Assembly (NCBI GenBank): GCA_029267975.1
Contig: JAJUHH010000003.1
Location: 1-23,476, forward strand
Origin: Clostridiales bacterium
Lineage (GTDB): Bacteria; Bacillota; Clostridia; Lachnospirales; Lachnospiraceae
Direction of reading: 5' to 3'
DNA length: 23,476 nt
Shown here: one piece after another, positions 8,164 to 16,490 of the stretch
How positions within the stretch are numbered: the first letter of the stretch is position 1
Layout: the number at the start of each line of letters is the position of its first letter
Position numbers and translations under genes: made by a program
The notes under the pieces: generated by a model
What the model was told of the DNA's origin: nothing
Seen by the model: only the letters and a program-made list of their open reading frames with translations
The model's database searches: none

Positions 8164-8823
8164 ATGAATATGAATACAGCCCAAAGAAGAGAATTTATAG
8201 TATATACCGCAGTGGAACTTGCACATGAGAAGGGCTTCCATTATGTTTCAACCAAAGAAATCGCCAGAAGATTAAAAATATCAGAGGCCCTGATCTATAA
8301 GATTTTCCCCAGAAAGAACGATATTCTGATCGCCGTATTAGATCAGTTTTCAAGCTATGATAGTGAAATCTTCCGCTCAGCGATTGAATCCTATGGATAT
8401 ACTCTTGAAGGTATTTTTTATGCTATCCATAGAATTATCGCTTATTATGAAACCTACCCTGCAATCACAGCAGTATATCAGGCTTATGGCAGCTTAAAAT
8501 CAGAACCGGAGCTTGAGAATAAAGTCAATTCCATATTCTTTCGCAGAGTGGAAGCTTTAAAGAGAATGATAGAAATAGCATGGGAGACCGGCCGGGTCCG
8601 AGAGGAATGGAAGCCGGAAGCAGTAGCTGATATCCTGACCTCCATTATTACGGGCATGTGTCTGCAATGGAGAATGCGGGATTTCAGCTTTTCTTTAATG
8701 GACAGAACCTTAAATGAGGTTAAGTTAATATTAAACACAGTGAAAGATGGGGATGCTGATGTGGGGGAGAAGGCATTTACATGTACAGGCAAAATAGTTG
8801 GATGGGGGAAAAGGAGCAGTTAG
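8164..8823 (+). CDS. TetR/AcrR-family transcriptional regulator
   Basis: The 219-residue product has a TetR N-terminal helix-turn-helix: EKGFHYVSTKEIARRLKIS, then EALIYKIFPRKNDI (about residues 22-55). The helical ligand-binding half (about 60-200) is divergent, as usual. AAGGGAG lies about 8 bases before the ATG at 8164. The last 43 bp overlap the start of the histidine kinase gene in another frame, which implies one transcript and probably coupled translation. A TetR gene coupled to a hybrid kinase is an uncommon pairing. Likely roles are autoregulation and control of the kinase and possibly of neighbours such as the protease; the ligand is unknown. Confidence 0.88.
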   Translation: MNMNTAQRREFIVYTAVELAHEKGFHYVSTKEIARRLKISEALIYKIFPRKNDILIAVLDQFSSYDSEIFRSAIESYGYTLEGIFYAIHRIIAYYETYPAITAVYQAYGSLKSEPELENKVNSIFFRRVEALKRMIEIAWETGRVREEWKPEAVADILTSIITGMCLQWRMRDFSFSLMDRTLNEVKLILNTVKDGDADVGEKAFTCTGKIVGWGKRSS

Positions 8824-10403
8824 TACAAAAACTTCTGGCTGAGCATAATACCATAAGGCAGGTTTATAATGCCATGCCGATTGGAATTCTGCAGCTTGAT
8901 CAGGACCTGGTGATTACAAATGTCAATAGTACGATGCTTCATATGCTTGGGACCGGACTTGACCAGGTGATTGGGCGAAGGTTTGGAGACGGCTTAAAAT
9001 GTATCGGCTCTTATGCTGCCGGCTGTGGTAATGGGGAAGAGTGCTTTTGTTGCCAGGTGAGATTGACCATGCGGGAGGTGTTTAGAACAGGCATCCCCGC
9101 AAGAAATATCATTCTGCAGCATAAATACCTGATGGAAGACAGGCAGGTGCCACCGTGGTTTCGCACCAGCTTTATTCCCATGTTCTTCGGCAGTGTAAAA
9201 CAGATGCTGGTGGTGATGGACGATGTCACGGAGCTAAAGCTTGCCGAGCTTGATATATTAAGGGCCAAGGAAGATGCGGAGAAGGCAAACCGGGTAAAAA
9301 GCGAATTTCTGGCCAATATCAGCCATGAAATCCGAACCCCTATTAATGGGATCATAGGTATGATTGATCTTACACTAATGACCTCACTAAAGGAGGAACA
9401 AAGCAAAAACCTGCTCACTGCCAAAAAATGTGCGGATAATTTATTAAGGATCATTAACGATGTTTTGGACTTTTCAAAAATGGAGTCTGGGAAGTTTGAG
9501 CTGATAAATACGGAGTTTTCTCTTATTTCCATGATGGAGGAAATCAGCAGACTCCATGAGCTTCAGGTTGCGGAAAAGGGACTTAAGCTTAGCATACGAT
9601 ATGACAATAATGTACCCCATTATTTGTACGGAGATTCAGGCAAACTGCAGCAAATACTCAATAATCTGATCGGTAATGCTCTAAAATTCACACCCTCCGG
9701 AGAGATTACTGTTACCATAAGCAGCTATGCAAATACCCAACAGGTGAATATGCTGCGATTTTCAGTGAAGGATACCGGTATAGGAATATCGCAGAAGGAT
9801 ATCGGTAAATTATTTCACAAATTCAGCCAGATAGATAACTCCTATACCAGAAAATATGGGGGTACAGGGCTGGGCTTGGTCATCAGTAAGCAGTTGGTGG
9901 AAATGATGGGCGGTATCCTATGGGTAGAAAGTGAAGAAGGAAAGAGCAGTAACTTTATCTTTGAGATTCCATTTACAGAACCTGTGAATCCACCAATGGA
10001 AGGAATTAATGGGGCCCCTTATCAATCCGTCCATAAATATAACATTCTGATAGCAGAGGATGATCCTATTAATCGTCTGATCCTATCCAAAATGCTAAGG
10101 AAGCAGGGGCATAATCTTACCCTGGCATCCAATGGGGAGGAAGCAGTGCAGGCTTATCAGAAGCAGCATTTTGATGTTATTCTTATGGATATTCAAATGC
10201 CAGGGATGGACGGATTTGAAGCGGTCAGGATCATCAGGCAGGAGGAAGCCGTCCGTGGCCATGTTCCGGTCATAGCACTGACTGCTCTCGATATTACAGA
10301 GGAAAGGGAACATTCTATAGATCAGGGCATGGACGAATATCTGGCAAAGCCGATCAAAATGGAAGAGCTGCTGCACCTGATTGATAAAGTGATGCAGGAT
10401 TAG
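8781..10403 (+). CDS. Hybrid sensor histidine kinase (PAS-HisKA-HATPase-REC)
   Basis: The 540-residue product has no membrane segment and should be a cytoplasmic sensor. Order of parts: a PAS domain (about 22-150), a short coiled coil (150-172), HisKA with the phospho-histidine in NISHEIRTP (His182), HATPase with the N box (NNLIGNALKF, about 294-303), G1 (DTGIGIS, 331-337) and G2 (GGTGLGL, 360-366), then a receiver (about 420-538) with Asp426/Asp427, phospho-acceptor Asp470, Thr501 and Lys523. The PAS domain carries five cysteines (74, 82, 88, 90, 91; GCGNGEECFCC), a possible metal, Fe-S or redox site. The start at 8781 follows GGGGGAGAAGG and overlaps the TetR gene by 43 bp; Met8 is an alternative. 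No partner output protein lies next to it, so a separate Hpt or regulator is likely elsewhere. Confidence 0.92.
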   Translation: MYRQNSWMGEKEQLVQKLLAEHNTIRQVYNAMPIGILQLDQDLVITNVNSTMLHMLGTGLDQVIGRRFGDGLKCIGSYAAGCGNGEECFCCQVRLTMREVFRTGIPARNIILQHKYLMEDRQVPPWFRTSFIPMFFGSVKQMLVVMDDVTELKLAELDILRAKEDAEKANRVKSEFLANISHEIRTPINGIIGMIDLTLMTSLKEEQSKNLLTAKKCADNLLRIINDVLDFSKMESGKFELINTEFSLISMMEEISRLHELQVAEKGLKLSIRYDNNVPHYLYGDSGKLQQILNNLIGNALKFTPSGEITVTISSYANTQQVNMLRFSVKDTGIGISQKDIGKLFHKFSQIDNSYTRKYGGTGLGLVISKQLVEMMGGILWVESEEGKSSNFIFEIPFTEPVNPPMEGINGAPYQSVHKYNILIAEDDPINRLILSKMLRKQGHNLTLASNGEEAVQAYQKQHFDVILMDIQMPGMDGFEAVRIIRQEEAVRGHVPVIALTALDITEEREHSIDQGMDEYLAKPIKMEELLHLIDKVMQD

Positions 10404-10534
10404 AATTAGGTCGATTTTTAAAAGATCATATAAAATGGTTGTAATTAACAACAAAATTCTATGTAACATTGGGAATACTAAACTAGAAAGTCAGTGCTTC
10501 GCCCCGCTGTTTATTGAGAAAGTGAGGGAGCTGA

Positions 10535-10945
10535 ATGTTTAAAACGCGATTATTTGGTTTTGCCATTGTTTGTGCGATGGCAATTGCTGGAGTCAGTCCA
10601 GCTACCGCCTTTGCAGCTGCGACGGATACAGATACACAGACGGTGACACAGTCGGATAAGGACCAGGAGCATAAGGGTGGAAAGCGTGCACTATTTGAAG
10701 AAAGAGTCAACAAAGCCATCCAAAAGTGGGATACCTTAACGGCGGACCAGAAGAATGAGGTATATGCCCTGCTGGAAGAAGAAATGAAAGCACAAAATAA
10801 GGTTATGGATAAGCTGGTTCAGTTGGGTGTTATGGACAAGGCAGAAGCAGCCAAGCTACAGTCCAAACGCGCAGAACATTTTGAGAAACTGAAGAAGAGC
10901 GGGGAATTTCCGTTAATGAGGCATAAGGGTAAGAAATGCAAATAA
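10535..10945 (+). CDS. Small secreted DUF2680 (YckD)-like protein
   Basis: The 136-residue product has a signal peptide (about residues 1-28, ending ATAFAAA) without a lipobox, so it should be exported. The mature part is charged. A Thr/Asp/Gln-rich stretch is followed by a helical region with KWDTLTADQKNEVYALLEEE and NKVMDKLVQLGVMDKAEAAKL, the pattern of DUF2680 proteins (helix, then a 'YVELGV'-type turn and helix). The tail is basic and ends in KGKKCK. Function is unknown for the family. GAGGGAG lies close before the ATG. A strong terminator follows, and the gene stands 131 bp after the kinase gene without a clear terminator between, so weak readthrough from the kinase is possible. Confidence 0.7.
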   Translation: MFKTRLFGFAIVCAMAIAGVSPATAFAAATDTDTQTVTQSDKDQEHKGGKRALFEERVNKAIQKWDTLTADQKNEVYALLEEEMKAQNKVMDKLVQLGVMDKAEAAKLQSKRAEHFEKLKKSGEFPLMRHKGKKCK

Positions 10946-11013
10946 GAAGCGGATAGGTTAAGTAGCGATTGAAATAACAACGGGGATGACACTTACTTTC
11001 AAAATCAAATCAT

Positions 11014-11056
11014 GCTGTTGCCAAACAAATCTAATTTGATTGGCGACAGCTTTTTT
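11014..11056 (+). terminator. Intrinsic terminator after the DUF2680-like gene
   Basis: GCTGTTGCCAA (11014-11024) pairs with TTGGCGACAGC (11040-11050) with one G-T wobble, an inner CAAAT/ATTTG extends the stem, and six T residues follow at once. Confidence 0.9.
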
Positions 11057-11101
11057 GCTGTAAACTACAGAATAATACATATTTTATACATGATTTTCAC
11101 A

Positions 11102-11131
11102 TTGACTTAGGGCGAGATTAAAAGGTAAGAT
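11102..11131 (+). promoter_or_regulatory. Likely promoter for the MATE transporter gene
   Basis: TTGACT (11102-11107), an 18-bp spacer and TAAGAT (11126-11131) lie between the preceding terminator and the start at 11173. Both hexamers are one mismatch from consensus. Confidence 0.55.
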
Positions 11132-11172
11132 ATTCTAATGTAAATAAAAATGAGAAGAAGAGGAAATGATGT

Positions 11173-12528
11173 ATGTACGAACAAAAGAACCTGGCAAAAG
11201 GAAATGTTGCCAAGCAATTGATTATCTTTGCCATCCCGTTTATTATTTCAAATGTTATCCAAACCATCTATAGTGTGGCGGATATGATCATCGTAGGTCA
11301 GTTTAACGGAACTGCCAGTATGTCCGGTGTCAATATCGGCGGACAGGTAACCAACCTGATCCTCAATGTTGCTGTTGGCATCAGTACCGGAGGAACCATA
11401 ATGATCGCCCAATCCGTAGGGGCAGAGAAGACAAAGCAGCTCAGCAGAATTATCGGTACCCTGCTGACTACACTGTTTACTGTGGCTGTGGTTATGACGG
11501 CAGTCATGCTCATCTTTAAGGATGGTATTCTGCGATTAATACAGACTCCTGCAGAATCATTTTCAGAAGCATCCGTTTATCTTGTTGTTACTTCGCTGGG
11601 TACCATATTTATCTTTGGCTATAATGCCCTTAGTGCTATCATGCGAGGCATGGGCGATAGTAAGAGTCCCTTGTATTTTGTAACCATTGCCTGCTTCACC
11701 AATATTGTACTTGATCTTTTGCTGGTAGGAGGCTTTCATCAGGGAGCGTTCGGTGCAGCAATTGCCACTGTGATTTCACAGGCAATTAGTATGCTGCTAT
11801 GTGTTATTTATCTTAAGAGAAAGAATTTTGTATTTGATTTCTCCTTAAGCTCCTTCCGCATACATAAGGAGCATCTGGCTTCTCTTCTGAAGCTGGGAAT
11901 TCCGCTTACCGTTCAGAACTTAATCAGTAATTTTTCCTTCCTGTTTATGACGGCCCTGGTCAATGGTATGGGCGTGACGGCATCCGCAGCAGTAGGGGCG
12001 GTAGGAAAATATAACGGCTTTGCTATTCTTCCTGCAATTGCTATGAATGCCGCAATTTCAGCCATGGTTGCACAGAACATCGGTGCAGAGAAAAACGATC
12101 GTGCCATCAAAACTATGCTTACCGGTATGGGGATTTCCTACCTCATTACCATTACAATCTTTGCACTGACCAGGCTTTTTCCCCAGCAGGTCCTCCGGAT
12201 GTTTTCCAATGATCCGGAGCTGATCGAGGTAGGTATTCCTTACTTGTTTGCTTTTTGCTACGACTATCTGCTGGTACCGGCAGCCTTCAGTATGATGGGC
12301 TTCTTTGTTGGAACGGGTCACACAACCTTTTCCCTGATCTGCAATATCCTGACGGCCATCGTAATGCGTGTTCCCATGGCATATCTGCTCAGTAAAGTAG
12401 TCGGATTAGGGCTGCCCGGAGTAGGATATGCAGTTCCCCTTGGTAGTGCTACCACAATTCTCATCTGTCTCTGGTTCTTTTTCTCCGGGCGTTGGAAGAA
12501 GAGAACGGTAAAGCTGGAAAATAATTAA
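11173..12528 (+). CDS. MATE-family efflux transporter
   Basis: The 451-residue product has about twelve hydrophobic segments and the two-fold arrangement of MATE (multidrug and toxin extrusion) proteins, which expel cationic or other compounds in exchange for Na+ or H+. Typical early sequence is present: KGNVAKQLIIFAIPFIISN, then SVADMIIVGQFNG (about residues 9-51). The second half repeats the pattern (HLASLLKLGIPLTVQNLIS, then AVGAVGKYNGFA). It has its own promoter and terminator, so it is a single-gene unit. Its TAA shares bases with the stop of the convergent AraC gene (12525-12528, TTAA). The transported compound cannot be told. Confidence 0.92.
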   Translation: MYEQKNLAKGNVAKQLIIFAIPFIISNVIQTIYSVADMIIVGQFNGTASMSGVNIGGQVTNLILNVAVGISTGGTIMIAQSVGAEKTKQLSRIIGTLLTTLFTVAVVMTAVMLIFKDGILRLIQTPAESFSEASVYLVVTSLGTIFIFGYNALSAIMRGMGDSKSPLYFVTIACFTNIVLDLLLVGGFHQGAFGAAIATVISQAISMLLCVIYLKRKNFVFDFSLSSFRIHKEHLASLLKLGIPLTVQNLISNFSFLFMTALVNGMGVTASAAVGAVGKYNGFAILPAIAMNAAISAMVAQNIGAEKNDRAIKTMLTGMGISYLITITIFALTRLFPQQVLRMFSNDPELIEVGIPYLFAFCYDYLLVPAAFSMMGFFVGTGHTTFSLICNILTAIVMRVPMAYLLSKVVGLGLPGVGYAVPLGSATTILICLWFFFSGRWKKRTVKLENN

Positions 12529-13394
12529 ATACGGTTATTATACATGGCGTATCTCTTGGGGGATACGCCTACTATTTTTGTAAAGGACTTTAAGAAGGTA
12601 CTGTAGTCTAAGAAGCCGCAGCGCTCACATACTTCATTGACACTGGCCCCCTCAGACAGCAGGGACTTGGCAATACTGATTCTGCGGGCGGTGAGGTATT
12701 TATTAATGGTAGTTCCCGTAGACTGCTTAAAGATCCTGCAGATAAAGGATTTGCTCAGGAAAAAATGATCCGCCAGTTGTTGTATGGAAAGGGGCTCACC
12801 GATATTTTGATTAATATATTCCAAAATACTATTAACCTGCTGATCATACTGATAGTGGAAGTTCTCCAAGATCGCCTCTTTTTCCTGCCGCTGGAGAATT
12901 TCTTTATTTAAGAAAATCATCAACTCTGTAAAGGCTATTTTTTCTAACAGATCCTCTGCATAGCCTGTCAAGCTTGTGATCTTATGTATATAATACAAAA
13001 ATCTCTGCTGACCGGCTTTATCTAAGGAAATACGATGACTAAAGCCGGGGTCCCGGTGGGTGAAATAGTAATCCAGCTCCGTCTTGCTGCTGGAAAGGGA
13101 GCGCAAGAAATCAGGATGAATGGAAATAACAATACGCTCATACTCTTCCTGGTCGATCTGACTTAAATAATGACTTTCATATTGGTTGATAAAGAATAGG
13201 TCACCGGGCTCAATTTTATAGGATTTATTGTCAATTAAGAATTGCTTTCCTCCGGAGATGGAATAGTAGATTTCATAACAGTCATGGATATGCATGTCCA
13301 TTGTTTTCTCTTCAAAGAATAGGTGTGCAATCGCAAAGTATTTTTCTTTGACACAGTTTTCAACTGCTAGCTTACAGGAACTGTATTCCTTCAT
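12525..13394 (-). CDS. AraC-family regulator with cupin sensor, probable kdu regulator
   Basis: The product is 289 residues from 13394, preceded by AAGGAAG about 7 bases upstream. The frame can be opened 13 codons earlier at 13433, but that would include the ribosome-binding site. The N-terminal part is a cupin with H-x-H-x3-E (MHIHDCYE, residues 34-41) that would bind a small ligand, probably a sugar. Residues about 188-289 form the paired AraC helix-turn-helix (SIQQLADHFFLSKSFICRIFK, then VNEVCERCGFLDYSTFLKSFTK). It is divergent from kduI with a 252-bp gap, so an uronate-derived ligand and control of the kduI operon are likely but inferred. The 3' end overlaps the MATE stop by 4 bp. Confidence 0.9.
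   Translation of the reverse strand: MKEYSSCKLAVENCVKEKYFAIAHLFFEEKTMDMHIHDCYEIYYSISGGKQFLIDNKSYKIEPGDLFFINQYESHYLSQIDQEEYERIVISIHPDFLRSLSSSKTELDYYFTHRDPGFSHRISLDKAGQQRFLYYIHKITSLTGYAEDLLEKIAFTELMIFLNKEILQRQEKEAILENFHYQYDQQVNSILEYINQNIGEPLSIQQLADHFFLSKSFICRIFKQSTGTTINKYLTARRISIAKSLLSEGASVNEVCERCGFLDYSTFLKSFTKIVGVSPKRYAMYNNRI
12546..12579 (+). terminator. Terminator of the MATE gene inside the araC-type coding end
   Basis: GGCGTATC (12546-12553) and GATACGCC (12562-12569) form a perfect 8-bp stem with an 8-nt loop, followed by TACTATTTTT. It serves transcripts from the plus strand, yet its bases are codons for the last residues of the convergent AraC-type gene. Confidence 0.72.
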
Positions 13395-13646
13395 TGACTT
13401 TCTTCCTTTCTGGTCGATCATGCATGTAATCAAGGGAAAACCATAGTTTTCTTAATATAAAACTCATTCTAACACGTGTGTTCATTAAATTCAATATTTA
13501 TGATAATAAACGACAGGAAAAAGAAAATATGATATGCTATATTATATATACAGATCAGTCTATATACTACTAAGGATAACATAACTTACTTGATCAAATA
13601 ACTTTAAGAGATTGAAAAATAAACATTGTTCAGAAAGGATGGTATT
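13395..13646. promoter_or_regulatory. Divergent araC-type/kduI control region
   Basis: This A+T-rich gap must hold both promoters. ACACGTGT (13472-13479) is a perfect 8-bp palindrome inside the longer near-dyad AACACGTGTGTT. A very A+T-rich stretch with several TATA-like hexamers (13527-13552) lies about 100 bp before kduI. No single promoter can be chosen with confidence. Confidence 0.35.
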
Positions 13647-14477
13647 ATGATGGAACTTAGAACAGCAGTATCCCCAAAGGATGTAAAGCACTATACAACG
13701 GAGCAGCTAAGAGAGGAATTTTTGGTACAGAATTTGTTTGTACTCGGCGAGATCAAGATGGTTTACAGCCATATTGACCGCATCATCATAGGTGCAGCAG
13801 TTCCCTTAACACCACTGACCTTAACTGCAGGAGAGGAGATCCGCGCCAAGTATTTCCTGGAGCGCAGAGAGTTAGGTGTAATCAATATCGGCGGCAAGGG
13901 CAGCATCACAGTAGACGGCACAGTATATCCCATGGAATATAAGGAAGGCATGTATATCGGAATGGGTTCCAAGGATATCATATTTGCCAGTGAAGACGAA
14001 GCGAACCCTGCTTTATTCTATTTCAACAGCGCACCGGCACATAAAACCTACCCTACCGTACACATTAAACCTGAGAATTGCGTCAATGTAGAGCTGGGTT
14101 CCCTGGAAAGCTCCAATCACAGAGTAATAACAAAATATATCCTTCCCGGTCAGGTTGAGAGCTGCCAGCTGGTTATGGGTATGACCAAGCTGAAACCCGG
14201 CAGTGTTTGGAACACCATGCCCTGCCATACCCATGACAGAAGAATGGAAGTATACCTCTATTTTGAAATGCCCGAGGATGCATTGGTATTCCACTATATG
14301 GGAGAGCCTACAGAGACCAGACATATTATTATGAGAAATCGTGATATTGTAATATCACCCAGTTGGTCCATCCATTCCGGCAGTGGTACACAGGCCTACA
14401 CTTTCATCTGGGGTATGGTTGGTGAGAATCAGGACTTTGATGATATGGATGCCGTTGCTATGAAGGATTTAAGATAA
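13647..14477 (+). CDS. kduI: 5-dehydro-4-deoxy-D-glucuronate isomerase (KduI)
   Basis: KduI converts 5-keto-4-deoxyuronate, released by pectin or glycosaminoglycan lyases, to 2,5-diketo-3-deoxygluconate. The 276-residue product resembles E. coli KduI (278) throughout: MVYSHIDRIIIG, FLERRELGVINIGGKGSI, APAHKTYPT, WNTMPCHTHDRRMEVY and a C-terminus ending VAMKDLR. The zinc ligands are expected at His194, His196, Glu201 and His243. I chose the ATG at 13647 because AAAGGA lies about 8 bases upstream; the ATG directly after it (13650) is equally possible, while a start at 13626 would precede the ribosome-binding site. It leads an operon with the discoidin-like gene (18-bp gap) and the SDR gene. Confidence 0.96.
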   Translation: MMELRTAVSPKDVKHYTTEQLREEFLVQNLFVLGEIKMVYSHIDRIIIGAAVPLTPLTLTAGEEIRAKYFLERRELGVINIGGKGSITVDGTVYPMEYKEGMYIGMGSKDIIFASEDEANPALFYFNSAPAHKTYPTVHIKPENCVNVELGSLESSNHRVITKYILPGQVESCQLVMGMTKLKPGSVWNTMPCHTHDRRMEVYLYFEMPEDALVFHYMGEPTETRHIIMRNRDIVISPSWSIHSGSGTQAYTFIWGMVGENQDFDDMDAVAMKDLR

Positions 14478-14495
14478 GAGAAGCCGGAGGTCATA

Positions 14496-15290
14496 ATGGA
14501 TTTATCAATTGAGATTCAGGACAGCCAGGGGAATATTCTGGCTCAGAATATGGCAGCAGATGAGGTTGGTCTGGTATACTGCCAGGAATATAAGCCGGGT
14601 GACAGGATTGTGGTTCGTAGCTCGAAAGCGGATACTTACCTGAAGGTCCAGGTTGATGATGCTTTGGGAAATGCCTTCTTATATCTTACCAAGCAGGAAA
14701 TTACTTATTATATTCCTTTCGCGGAGAAGCGAAGCTCCTATTCTCCCAAGGTGTTTTCAGGAAGTCTGCATTATCTGTGGGCCAGAGCAGCAAGCAAAGA
14801 AGAGATTAAGGAGTACAAGAATCTGGCACTCAATGTTATGGATCAGCATGAGGCTGACGGCGCATATCCCCATGTAACCGCCAATGTAGAGACAAGAGGA
14901 GAGGCCGTCTTTGCTGCCAGAAATGCCATTGACGGTGTCAGAGAGAACCATTCCCATGGACAATGGCCTTACCAGTCCTGGGGAATTAACCGCAGAGACG
15001 ATGCCGAATTTAAGCTTGATTTTGGACGACCTGTGGATATTGATAAGATTGTACTTTACACAAGAGCAGACTTCCCTCATGACAATTGGTGGATCAGGGC
15101 AACGCTTCGCTTCAGTGACGGAACAAGCTGTAATTGTAACCTTGAGAAGACCGATAAGGGACAGGTGCTTAATATTCAGAAAGAGAAGATCAGCTGGTTG
15201 ATACTCAGTGACCTGATCAAAGCAGATGATCCCTCACCATTTCCGGCACTGACTCAGATTGAGGTCTATGGTGTGGAAGCCGGATTTTAG
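14496..15290 (+). CDS. Discoidin-like (F5/8 type C) protein without signal peptide
   Basis: The 264-residue product has no signal peptide or membrane segment, so it should be cytoplasmic. The N-terminal 95 residues are strand-rich (LSIEIQDSQGNILAQ, YKPGDRIVVRSS). Residues about 123-261 look like a galactose-binding/discoidin beta-sandwich: YPHVTANVETRGEAVFAARN, then AIDG, SHGQWPYQSWG, AEFKLDFGRPVDIDKIVLYTR, and a final TQIEVYG strand. Such modules usually bind sugars outside the cell. GGAGG lies in the 18-bp gap after kduI, so the two are co-translated. A role in handling the uronate intermediate or a related sugar is inference; it could also be an enzyme of unknown type. I know no named function for this arrangement. 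Confidence 0.75.
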   Translation: MDLSIEIQDSQGNILAQNMAADEVGLVYCQEYKPGDRIVVRSSKADTYLKVQVDDALGNAFLYLTKQEITYYIPFAEKRSSYSPKVFSGSLHYLWARAASKEEIKEYKNLALNVMDQHEADGAYPHVTANVETRGEAVFAARNAIDGVRENHSHGQWPYQSWGINRRDDAEFKLDFGRPVDIDKIVLYTRADFPHDNWWIRATLRFSDGTSCNCNLEKTDKGQVLNIQKEKISWLILSDLIKADDPSPFPALTQIEVYGVEAGF

Positions 15291-15389
15291 CTTAAGGTTT
15301 TATAATTAAGGTTTTTATAAAGTTGATTTTATATAGTTGATCTACATTTAAGTACTATTTGCGTTAGAATAAAGAAAGGAGAAAGTAAT

Positions 15390-16178
15390 ATGAATCAATA
15401 TTTAGATCGTTTTTCACTGCAGGGCAAGGTTGCCCTTATTACAGGCGCATCTTATGGAATTGGTTTTGCCATTGCTACTGCATACGCTGCTGCAGGTGCT
15501 ACTATTTGCTTTAATGATATCAACGAGGAGAAGCTTGCCAATGGTATAAAAGCTTACGAGGAAGCTGGCATCAAGGCTCATGGTTATGTATGTGACGTAA
15601 CCGATGAAGATGCAGTGAATGCCATGGTAGCACAGATTGAAAAGGAGGTCGGAGTAATCGATATCCTGGTGAACAATGCCGGTATTATCAGCCGTACTCC
15701 TATGCTTGAAATGTCAGCAGCTGATTTCCGTAAGGTTGTGGATGTGGATCTCAATGCACCTTTCATCGTATCCAAGGCTGTTATTCCGGGTATGATCAAG
15801 AAGGGCCACGGAAAGATCATCAATGTTTGCTCCATGATGAGCGAGCTGGGCCGTGAGACTGTATCTGCATACGCAGCAGCTAAGGGTGGTCTTAAGATGT
15901 TAACAAAGAATATCTGCTCAGAATACGGCGGCTACAATATTCAGTGCAACGGTATCGGACCCGGTTATATTGAGACACCTCAGACAGCACCTCTTCGCGT
16001 TCCCGGACATCCCTTCAATGATTTCATCATCTCCAAGACTCCGGCTGGAAGATGGGGAACCACAGAGGATCTGACTGGACCGGCAATCTTCTTAGCTTCC
16101 GATGCTTCCGATTTCGTCAATGGTCATATCCTTTATGTAGATGGCGGTATCCTGGCTTACATCGGAAAGCAGCCGTAA
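15390..16178 (+). CDS. SDR-family dehydrogenase (gluconate 5-dehydrogenase/KduD-like)
   Basis: The 262-residue product is a classical short-chain dehydrogenase: TGASYGIG cofactor loop (residues 18-25), NNAG (95-98) and the catalytic set Asn122, Ser148, Tyr161, Lys165 (YAAAK). The end DGGILAYIGKQP is typical of enzymes annotated gluconate 5-dehydrogenase in Lachnospiraceae and Bacteroidetes. Next to kduI the likely reaction is reduction of 2,5-diketo-3-deoxygluconate to 2-keto-3-deoxygluconate (the KduD step), with NADH or NADPH. Sequence alone does not separate this from 5-ketogluconate reduction, so no symbol is given. AAAGGAG precedes the ATG. A 99-bp gap with short direct repeats (TTAAGGTTTT, TTGATTTTATATA-like) separates it from the previous gene. 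A strong terminator follows. Confidence 0.9.
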   Translation: MNQYLDRFSLQGKVALITGASYGIGFAIATAYAAAGATICFNDINEEKLANGIKAYEEAGIKAHGYVCDVTDEDAVNAMVAQIEKEVGVIDILVNNAGIISRTPMLEMSAADFRKVVDVDLNAPFIVSKAVIPGMIKKGHGKIINVCSMMSELGRETVSAYAAAKGGLKMLTKNICSEYGGYNIQCNGIGPGYIETPQTAPLRVPGHPFNDFIISKTPAGRWGTTEDLTGPAIFLASDASDFVNGHILYVDGGILAYIGKQP

Positions 16179-16229
16179 TTCCGTTGAAAAAGATGTTTAC
16201 TACCAAAGATTCGCTTAAATAAACCCAGG

Positions 16230-16268
16230 AGAACAGGACAGGAATTCAATTCTTGTCCTGTTCTTTTT
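16230..16268 (+). terminator. Intrinsic terminator after the uronate operon
   Basis: AGAACAGGACA (16230-16240) pairs perfectly with TGTCCTGTTCT (16254-16264). The stem continues inward through a G-T wobble and GAATT/AATTC, and the run of T residues (16264-16268) follows. Confidence 0.92.
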
Positions 16269-16345
16269 CTGTCTTTATCTTGAAAATTCGACAATATTTT
16301 CCGGCAGAAAGAGTAGCCTTTTTAACTATTTTTTGAAAAATGGGT

Positions 16346-16373
16346 TTGCAATTTATAAAAAAGGTGATATACT
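16346..16373 (+). promoter_or_regulatory. Promoter of the ndh2 operon
   Basis: TTGCAA (16346-16351), a 16-bp spacer and TATACT (16368-16373), with TG one base before the -10 (extended -10). The leader to the ATG at 16491 is about 110 nt. I searched it for known riboswitch cores and saw none. With the terminator before it, this accounts for the 312-bp gap. Confidence 0.62.
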
Positions 16374-16490
16374 AGTAGCGTTGATAAAAATGTATCCAAT
16401 AACATTCAGGTTACTGCGCATATGATTGTTATAAAGTTAACAAAATAGGATGAATGTTTTGCAGAATAGTTAAAGAGGTAAGGAGCAGAC

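Noticed and set aside
9011..9532. Open frame of 173 codons on the minus strand
   Set aside because: It is the reverse of the kinase gene, whose PAS and HisKA motifs are certain, and has no start signals.
16380..16490. Riboswitch in the ndh2 leader
   Set aside because: I looked for c-di-GMP, c-di-AMP and FMN aptamer cores and saw none; the leader has no strong stem.
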